From the NCBI RefSeq assembly GCF_014649855.1, contig NZ_BMTV01000001.1, positions 368,881 to 427,594 of the forward strand: a stretch of DNA of 58,714 nt, read 5' to 3'. The notes below the pieces were generated by a model. That model searched no databases, was not told where the DNA came from, and was given only the letters and a program-made list of their open reading frames with translations. Source of the stretch: Streptomyces roseolus (GTDB lineage: Bacteria; Actinomycetota; Actinomycetes; Streptomycetales; Streptomycetaceae). This document shows positions 53,915 to 58,714 of the stretch, one piece after another. Numbering within the stretch: the first letter of the stretch is position 1; the number at the start of each line of letters is the position of its first letter. A program made the position numbers and the translations under genes.

Positions 53915-55003
53915 TCAGACGGCGACGGCCTCTTCCATTTCCTCTTCCGCGTCCTCGCTTCCCTCCTCCTTCGTCCTCTGCTTCGTCATCTCCTTCGTCG
54001 CCTTCTCGGTGGCCGCTTCCGTGGTGGGGGCGTTGCGTGCGGCCTCGGTACGCCCGGCGAGGGTGACGAGGGCGATTCCGGCCAGGAGCCAGAGGGCGAG
54101 GACGAGGAGGTGCCCGCCGAGGGCGTGTCCGTCGAAGTAGACGTGGCTGCGGATGCCCTCGACGAGGCCGGCGCCGTTCCAGAAGGCGTGCAGGGAGCCG
54201 AAGAGGCCGGGCTGGAGCTCGGGGCGGTAGATGCCGCCGGAGCTCGTGAAGTTGAGCATGACGAAGAGGACCATCACGCCGAGCGTGGTCCAGCGGCGGA
54301 GATAGGTGTGGAGACCGATGCCGATGAGGAGGATGCCGGCGGCGTAGAGCCAGGAGAGCGCCCAGACGCCGGCGAGGCCGTGGTCGACGAGGTGGAAGAC
54401 GGGGCCGGCGAAGAGGGTGCCGATGAGGCTGACGACGAGGGCGGTGCCGATGGCGAGGAGGGCGCGGATCCGCATGGGGAGCGCGGCTCCGGCCGCGCCG
54501 ATGACGGCGACGGAGGCGTAGGCGCCGATGCTGACGGCGACGAGCAGGAAGAAGACGCCCTGGCCGGTGGGGTCGCCGGAGGCGGTGGGGGCGAGGTCGG
54601 TGACCTGGAGGGGGGCGTCCTGCCCGGCGGCGACCTTGGTGAAGACCTTCTCGACGGCCATGGCGCTGGTGTCGGAGGAGGCGGAGGCGACGAGGAGTTC
54701 GGGGTGGTCGCCGGGGACGTAGGCGCCGTAGCTGTCCTGGTGGAGGAGGGCGGTGGCGGCGGTGGCGCGGTCGGGGACGGTGCGGACGTCGAGGGCGCCG
54801 TCGGCCTTGTCGTGGAGGGTCTGGGCGAGGACCTGGGTGGCGGGTCCGGATCCGACGATGTCGACGCGGAGGTCGTGGGGCTGGGGGGCGTGGAAGGCGC
54901 CGAGGTAGGCGAGGCCCATGCCCAGGCACATGAGGAGGGGGGTGAGGAGGTGCCCGAGGACGTGCCGCAGGGCGCCGGTGGTGGGGTTCGGTCCTGTGGA
55001 CAC
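53915..55003 (-). CDS. ABC-2/YhgE-type membrane protein
   Basis: The 362-residue protein has an N-terminal helix (residues 17-37), an extracytoplasmic domain of about 120 residues, five helices (about 150-320) and a Lys/Glu-rich tail. This layout resembles ABC-2/YhgE/Pip-type permeases. No ATPase is adjacent. It is divergent from a MarR-type regulator, which may control it. The GTG start has GGAGG five bases before it. It may serve in drug efflux. Confidence 0.75.
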   Translation of the reverse strand: MSTGPNPTTGALRHVLGHLLTPLLMCLGMGLAYLGAFHAPQPHDLRVDIVGSGPATQVLAQTLHDKADGALDVRTVPDRATAATALLHQDSYGAYVPGDHPELLVASASSDTSAMAVEKVFTKVAAGQDAPLQVTDLAPTASGDPTGQGVFFLLVAVSIGAYASVAVIGAAGAALPMRIRALLAIGTALVVSLIGTLFAGPVFHLVDHGLAGVWALSWLYAAGILLIGIGLHTYLRRWTTLGVMVLFVMLNFTSSGGIYRPELQPGLFGSLHAFWNGAGLVEGIRSHVYFDGHALGGHLLVLALWLLAGIALVTLAGRTEAARNAPTTEAATEKATKEMTKQRTKEEGSEDAEEEMEEAVAV

Positions 55004-55033
55004 CGTGACCTCCGAGACAGGCGGTTGACGAGA

Positions 55034-55074
55034 TGGTTGGCTTTTACAACCAAAGAACCGTTGTACTATACAAC
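55034..55074. promoter_or_regulatory. MarR-type operators in the permease/marR region
   Basis: GTTGTACTATACAAC (55060-55074) is a perfect palindrome with 6-base arms. TGGTTG (55034-55039) and CAACCA (55047-55052) pair 7 bases apart. Both are AT-rich and sit between the divergent genes, the usual place for MarR sites. Confidence 0.6.
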
Positions 55075-55113
55075 TGAAATCGCATGCCGGGCCAGCTCGC
55101 CGAGGGAGCCCCT

Positions 55114-55650
55114 ATGTCCGACGCCCCCACCGACGCGCCGACCGACCCCCCGCGCGAGGCCCCCGACGACGTATCGCCCCACGTCCCGACCGACGCGCCG
55201 GCCGACCCCCCGCGCGAGGCCTCCCTGGACGTCATCCAGCGGGAGCTGACCGCCTTCGCGCGCCGGGCCCGGGCCGCCGCGGCCCGCGTCCATCCGGAGA
55301 TCCCGCTGGTCTCGTACACGCTCCTGTCCCACATCGAGGACCGGCGCGGCTGCCGCGCCACGGATCTCGCGGCGCACTACCTGCTGGACAAGTCGACGGT
55401 CAGCCGGCAGCTGGCCGGTCTGGAGAAGCTGGGTCTGGTGGAGCGCCGGCCCGCCCCCGAGGACCACCGGGTGCAGGTGCTGCACCCGACGGAGGCCGGT
55501 CTCGCGGTGCTCGCCACCGCGCAGGCGAACCGCCGCGCCGCCTACCAGGAGCGCCTGAAGGACTGGTCAGGCGAGGACCTGGACCGGTTCGCCGGCTATC
55601 TGCTCCGCTACAACGCCGCGGGCCCGGACGGCCTGCCCGACCCCGACTGA
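55114..55650 (+). CDS. MarR-family regulator
   Basis: The 178-residue regulator has an N-terminal Pro/Asp-rich leader with a 20-residue duplication (from a 31-base repeat at 55131 and 55191) followed by the MarR winged helix 'LLSHIEDRRGCRATDLAAHYLLDKSTVSRQLAGLEKLGLVERR'. The ATG at 55114 has GAGGGAG five bases upstream and is preferred over the ATG at 55084. It is divergent from the permease gene. Confidence 0.9.
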   Translation: MSDAPTDAPTDPPREAPDDVSPHVPTDAPADPPREASLDVIQRELTAFARRARAAAARVHPEIPLVSYTLLSHIEDRRGCRATDLAAHYLLDKSTVSRQLAGLEKLGLVERRPAPEDHRVQVLHPTEAGLAVLATAQANRRAAYQERLKDWSGEDLDRFAGYLLRYNAAGPDGLPDPD

Positions 55651-55663
55651 TCCTCCCGGGCGG

Positions 55664-56344
55664 CTACAGCCCCGCGTCACGGGCGAGCAGCGCCGCCTGG
55701 ACCCGGTTCTCGCACTGGAGTTTGGCGAGGATCCGGCTGACGTAGGTCTTCACGGTCGCCTCGCTCATGTGGAGCCGGCGGCCCGCGTCGGCGTTGGAGA
55801 GGCCCTCGCCGAGGACCGCGAGGACGTCGCGCTCCTTCTCGCCGAGCGCGGCGATACGGCTGCGGGCCTCCTCGGCGCGGGCGGTCTCGCGGCCGGAGGC
55901 GAGCCGTTCGACGACGTGCCGGGTCGCCGCGGGCGAGAGGTAGGCGTCGCCCGCGGCCGCGGCCCGTACGGCTCCGATCAGTTCGGCGGGCGCGGTGTCC
56001 TTCAGCAGGAAGCCGGCGCTGCCGTGTTCCAGGGCACGCAGCACGTTCTCCCGCTCGCCGAAGGTCGTCAGGATGATCACCCGGGCCGCCGGCGCGGCCC
56101 TGCGCAGCTCCGGCAGGGCCGAGAGCCCGTCGAGGACCGGCATCTGGATGTCGAGCAGCACGACGTCGGCGGCGTGCGCGCGGGCCGCGTCGACGGCCTC
56201 GCGGCCGTTCGCGGCCTCCGCGACCACGTGGATGTCCGGATCGGAGTTGAGGATCATCCGGATCCCCGCCCTGATCAGCGGCTCGTCGTCGGCGACCACG
56301 ACCTTGACGGCCCGTCCGGACCGTCCCGTCCGCTCTGACAGCAC
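55664..56344 (-). CDS. NarL-type response regulator
   Basis: The 226-residue regulator has a receiver with Asp65 (VVLLDIQMPV) and a LuxR helix-turn-helix (LGEKERDVLAVLGEGLSNADAGRRLHMSEATVKTYVSRIL in part). It begins with a GTG and lies 39 bases downstream of its histidine kinase, with which it forms an operon. Confidence 0.93.
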   Translation of the reverse strand: MLSERTGRSGRAVKVVVADDEPLIRAGIRMILNSDPDIHVVAEAANGREAVDAARAHAADVVLLDIQMPVLDGLSALPELRRAAPAARVIILTTFGERENVLRALEHGSAGFLLKDTAPAELIGAVRAAAAGDAYLSPAATRHVVERLASGRETARAEEARSRIAALGEKERDVLAVLGEGLSNADAGRRLHMSEATVKTYVSRILAKLQCENRVQAALLARDAGL

Positions 56345-56383
56345 TGCGCCTCCCCCAACGCTTCGGTACGGGCCGCCGGGGCG

Positions 56384-58183
56384 CTACTGCCTCACGACGT
56401 ACGACTTCTTCTCGATCAGCTTGCCGTCCTTGAAGCAGAACCGGAAAACGGGGTCCTCCTCGAACGCCTCGCCCATCTCGGTGGAGAGCACGACGAGGCA
56501 GTCGGCGCCCTCGGGTCTGGCGGGTCCGCCCTTGTCGCTGACGCCCAGCACGCCGAGGGAGCCGGGGTCGGGGAGGGAGGACCGGACGTCGGCCTCGGCC
56601 GCGCCGACCTCGATCGACTCGTACGTGTCGGGGGTGACCATGGAGTCCTGGAAGGATCCGACGAGGTGGTAGAGGCCGAAGCCGGCGGCGACGAGCAGGA
56701 CGACGAGCGCCGCGAAGGCGATGCCGCAGCCGAGCGCGATCGATGCCCCGGTGCTCCGTGTCTTGCCCCCGTGCAGCGCCATCGCCAACTCCCGTTCCGT
56801 GAAGGTCCAGTCGGGCTCTCCGACCGGTACGGAACGACCTTTCCTCCCGAAGGGCTTCGCCGACTGCTGCCGGAAGTCGTCGGCCGCGTCGACGAAAGGC
56901 GCCGATTCGCCGCTCGGAGCGGAGCCGTACGGCAGCATCCCGGCGACCCGGAACCCGCCGCCGTCGGCGGGGCCCGCGTGGCACATGCCGCCGACGAGCC
57001 GGGCCCGTTCGACGAGTCCCGCCAGCCCCTGGCCACCGCTGACGACGCCCTCCGCGGGGCCGCCGACCGGCTCCTCGTTGAAGATCTCGACGACGAACGT
57101 ATCGGGCTCGTAGCGCAGTTCGACGCTGATGGGGGCGCCCGGCGCGTACTTGTACGCGTTGGTGAGCGCTTCCTGCGCCATGCGGTACGCGGCGTGGCCG
57201 GCGGCCGGCTCCAAGGGCCGCTCGTCGCCGATCCGCCGCAGCTCCACCCGGGTCCCGGCGGCGCGCGCCGAGGCGACGAGTCCTTCGATGCCGGCGATCC
57301 CCCGGGCCGCCCGCCCGCTCTCGTCCCCGGCGGCCACGGGCCCGGTGTCGGGGTCGGGGGCCTCGGTGCCGTCCCGGAGTATGCCGACGACCTCCCGCAG
57401 TTCGTGCATGGCGGTCACGGACGCGTTCCGGAGGACGCCGACGACCTCGCGCTGCCGGTCGTTCAGCTCGCGGTCCACCTCCAGGGCGCCGGTGTGCACG
57501 GCGATCAGGGCGAGTTGGTGCCCGAGGCTGTCGTGCATGTCCTGGGCGATGCGCTGCCGCTCCCTCAGCCGGGCGTTCCGCCCGATCATCGCCCGCTCGC
57601 TCACCAGCCGCACGTTGCGCTCCTGGAGCGCGTGCAGGAGGGTGCGGCGCTGGGCCCAGTAGCGGTGGGCGAGTCCGGGCGCGAGGGTGGTCCCCAGGTA
57701 GTAGAGGGTCGCCATGAACGCGAGGGTCAGCAGCCGCTGCTTGTCCCAGCCGACGAGCAGGGTGGCGCCGACGTTGAGGACGTAGGCGGCGATGTACGCG
57801 TGCAGGGCCCGGCCGACCCCGACGATGTGGCCGCCGGCGGACCAGCCGAGGACGAGCAGCAGCGGGCCGAGGCCGGGGACGACGGGGGCGAGACCGGCCG
57901 TGACGACGAGCACGCTGGCGGGGAAGCGGCGGCGCAGCAGCGACAGCACGGCTGCGGCGACGGCGACGGCGACGAGCTGTGCGCCCTCGCCGCCGAGCAG
58001 CTCCTCGGTGCCGGCGGCGAGCAGCGCGACGACGGCGGTGAGGGCCGCCTCGCCGACGGTCCTGCGCCGTGACCATTCCCCGGCGGGCGCGAGCCATCTC
58101 CACGCGGCGGCCGCCCTGGACCCGATCCCGCGGCGCCGCCCGGCCTCCGTCTTCGCCGCCGTTCCCACCCTCGTCGCTTCCAC
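56384..58183 (-). CDS. NarL-partner sensor histidine kinase with C-terminal membrane tail
   Basis: The 599-residue kinase has about five N-terminal helices (to residue 175), HisKA_3 with phospho-His217 (QDMHDSLGHQ), and a HATPase with Asn342 and GQGLAG (384-389). Unusually it continues past residue 425 with a linker, a membrane helix (about 482-508) and an extracytoplasmic domain of about 90 residues ending SYVVRQ. This tail may sense a signal. It forms a two-component system with the regulator at 55664. Confidence 0.9.
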   Translation of the reverse strand: MEATRVGTAAKTEAGRRRGIGSRAAAAWRWLAPAGEWSRRRTVGEAALTAVVALLAAGTEELLGGEGAQLVAVAVAAAVLSLLRRRFPASVLVVTAGLAPVVPGLGPLLLVLGWSAGGHIVGVGRALHAYIAAYVLNVGATLLVGWDKQRLLTLAFMATLYYLGTTLAPGLAHRYWAQRRTLLHALQERNVRLVSERAMIGRNARLRERQRIAQDMHDSLGHQLALIAVHTGALEVDRELNDRQREVVGVLRNASVTAMHELREVVGILRDGTEAPDPDTGPVAAGDESGRAARGIAGIEGLVASARAAGTRVELRRIGDERPLEPAAGHAAYRMAQEALTNAYKYAPGAPISVELRYEPDTFVVEIFNEEPVGGPAEGVVSGGQGLAGLVERARLVGGMCHAGPADGGGFRVAGMLPYGSAPSGESAPFVDAADDFRQQSAKPFGRKGRSVPVGEPDWTFTERELAMALHGGKTRSTGASIALGCGIAFAALVVLLVAAGFGLYHLVGSFQDSMVTPDTYESIEVGAAEADVRSSLPDPGSLGVLGVSDKGGPARPEGADCLVVLSTEMGEAFEEDPVFRFCFKDGKLIEKKSYVVRQ

Positions 58184-58290
58184 GCTCGCACCCTAGGCAG
58201 CGCGGCCGGTTCGGAGCGTCCCTCTTTCGTCGCGGCCCGGAACGACGAAAGACGAGGCGTCACATGCGCCGCTTCCGCGCCCGGACAACG

Positions 58291-58327
58291 CGGAAGCCCC
58301 GTAGGTCTGGGACCTACGGGGCTTCCG
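58291..58327 (-). terminator. terminator after tRNA-Leu
   Basis: A perfect 17-base stem (CGGAAGCCCCGTAGGTC with its complement) and a TGG loop begin 2 bases after the tRNA CCA end. Confidence 0.75.
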
Positions 58328-58329
58328 TC

Positions 58330-58416
58330 TGGTGCGCGAGGGGGGAGTTGAACCCCCACGCCCTTTCGGGCACTGGAACCTGAATCCAGCGCGTCTGCCT
58401 ATTCCGCCACCCGCGC
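58330..58416 (-). tRNA. tRNA-Leu (anticodon CAG)
   Basis: The 87-base minus-strand gene folds as a type-II tRNA: acceptor GCGCGGG pairs with CTCGCGC (one G-T pair), anticodon loop TTCAGGT with CAG, a long variable arm GCCCGAAAGGGC, T arm GGGGGTTCAACTCCCCC and encoded CCA. The class and anticodon show leucine for CUG codons. The -10-like TAATCT at 58472-58477 on the minus strand may belong to its promoter. Confidence 0.95.
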
Positions 58417-58510
58417 ATTGGGTGATCTCCCGGTCTCTCACCTTTCGGTGCGAGCGCCTGGCGACATCTGAAGATTAGCACGTCGCAGACGGTGGATTCA
58501 CATCCGTTGT

Positions 58511-58531
58511 TTCGGCCCCCCTCGGGCCGAA
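58511..58531. terminator. small hairpin
   Basis: TTCGGCCC and GGGCCGAA form an 8-base stem with a 5-base loop, 95 bases right of the tRNA. It could end a gene coming from the left or be a leader hairpin. Confidence 0.4.
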
Positions 58532-58593
58532 CAGAGGAGAGGGAGAAGAAGACCTCGACGCCCGGCCGACCCGACGAGGAGACGGAGCGAACC

Positions 58594-58714
58594 GTGACGA
58601 GGAGACGGAGCGACCGCCGGGAGGGGAGCCGGGACGCGGGCAGGAGGCGGGAGGCCGGGGGCAGGAGGCGGGAGGCCGGGGGCAGGAGGCGGGAGGCCGG
58701 GGGCAGGAGGCGGG
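58594..58714 (+). CDS. partial repeat-rich reading frame
   Basis: A GTG at 58594 opens a frame that stays open to the window end. It encodes MTRRRSDRREGS and then RRREAGG units repeated by a 21-base period. GGAGACGGAG lies upstream. The frame may be a true gene start with an Arg-rich leader or a chance ORF in repetitive DNA. Confidence 0.35.
   Translation, partial: MTRRRSDRREGSRDAGRRREAGGRRREAGGRRREAGGRRR
58641..58714. repeat. 21-bp tandem repeat at the window end
   Basis: CAGGAGGCGGGAGGCCGGGGG is repeated at 58641, 58662, 58683 and 58704 and runs off the window. Confidence 0.85.

Overview
The window is very GC-rich actinobacterial DNA, almost certainly from a Streptomyces chromosome close to the replication origin. 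The signs are three perfect ParB-binding parS palindromes (GTTTCACGTGAAAC) plus a one-mismatch copy, several DnaA-box-like 9-mers in promoters, GTG/ATG starts with GTGA/ATGA stop-start overlaps, a mycothiol-dependent isomerase-family protein, a proteasome-activator (Bpa) gene, and two complete branched-chain 2-oxoacid dehydrogenase (bkd) clusters. From memory, the order bkd cluster 1, orphan response regulator, paired Ser/Thr kinases, bkd cluster 2 resembles the S. coelicolor region just before dnaA; I could not check this. I see no rRNA, insertion sequence, prophage or CRISPR array.

Layout. 0-5 kb: an NHLRC2-like thioredoxin/NHL protein, a secreted repeat protein, a DUF4239-like membrane protein, a parS site and a LURP-one-like protein. 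5-8.5 kb: four genes in one direction that resemble type VII (ESX/WXG100) substrates and accessories, facing a tandem-SUKH protein coupled to a nitrilase. 10.6-13.5 kb: mycothiol-dependent isomerase family protein, MFS transporter, GntR regulator. 13.6-17.2 kb: bkd cluster 1, ending in a terminator that shares bases with a parS site. 17.2-24.4 kb: divergent response regulator, flavin-type oxidase, phosphotransferase, two divergent paralogous Ser/Thr kinases (one with PASTA), and a secreted protein. 24.5-29 kb: PadR regulator with an ABC ATPase and FtsX permease. 29-34.2 kb: Bpa, quinone oxidoreductase, a potassium channel-moeA-mobA operon with a parS site coding in two frames. 34.3-38.7 kb: bkd cluster 2 and a divergent Lrp/AsnC regulator. 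39-43 kb and 45.9-49.5 kb: phenylacetate catabolism (paaR, paaH, paaN, paaABCDE) tied together by identical 14-bp palindromes, followed by an acyl-CoA dehydrogenase. 43-45.7 kb: SpoU methyltransferase, HTTM and DUF5819-like membrane genes. 50.8-58.2 kb: rhodanese, J-domain protein, DUF2252, permease with divergent MarR, and a two-component system. The end holds tRNA-Leu(CAG) and a repeat-rich partial reading frame.

How the genes fit together. The two bkd clusters supply branched acyl-CoA starters, and the paa set opens aromatic rings to acetyl- and succinyl-CoA, so the region is rich in acyl-CoA supply. A near-copy of the PaaR-type operator in the bkd2/bkdR promoter region suggests cross-talk. 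The least described part is the 5.0-9.7 kb block, which I read as a possible type VII export module whose large protein has glycine-zipper membrane segments.
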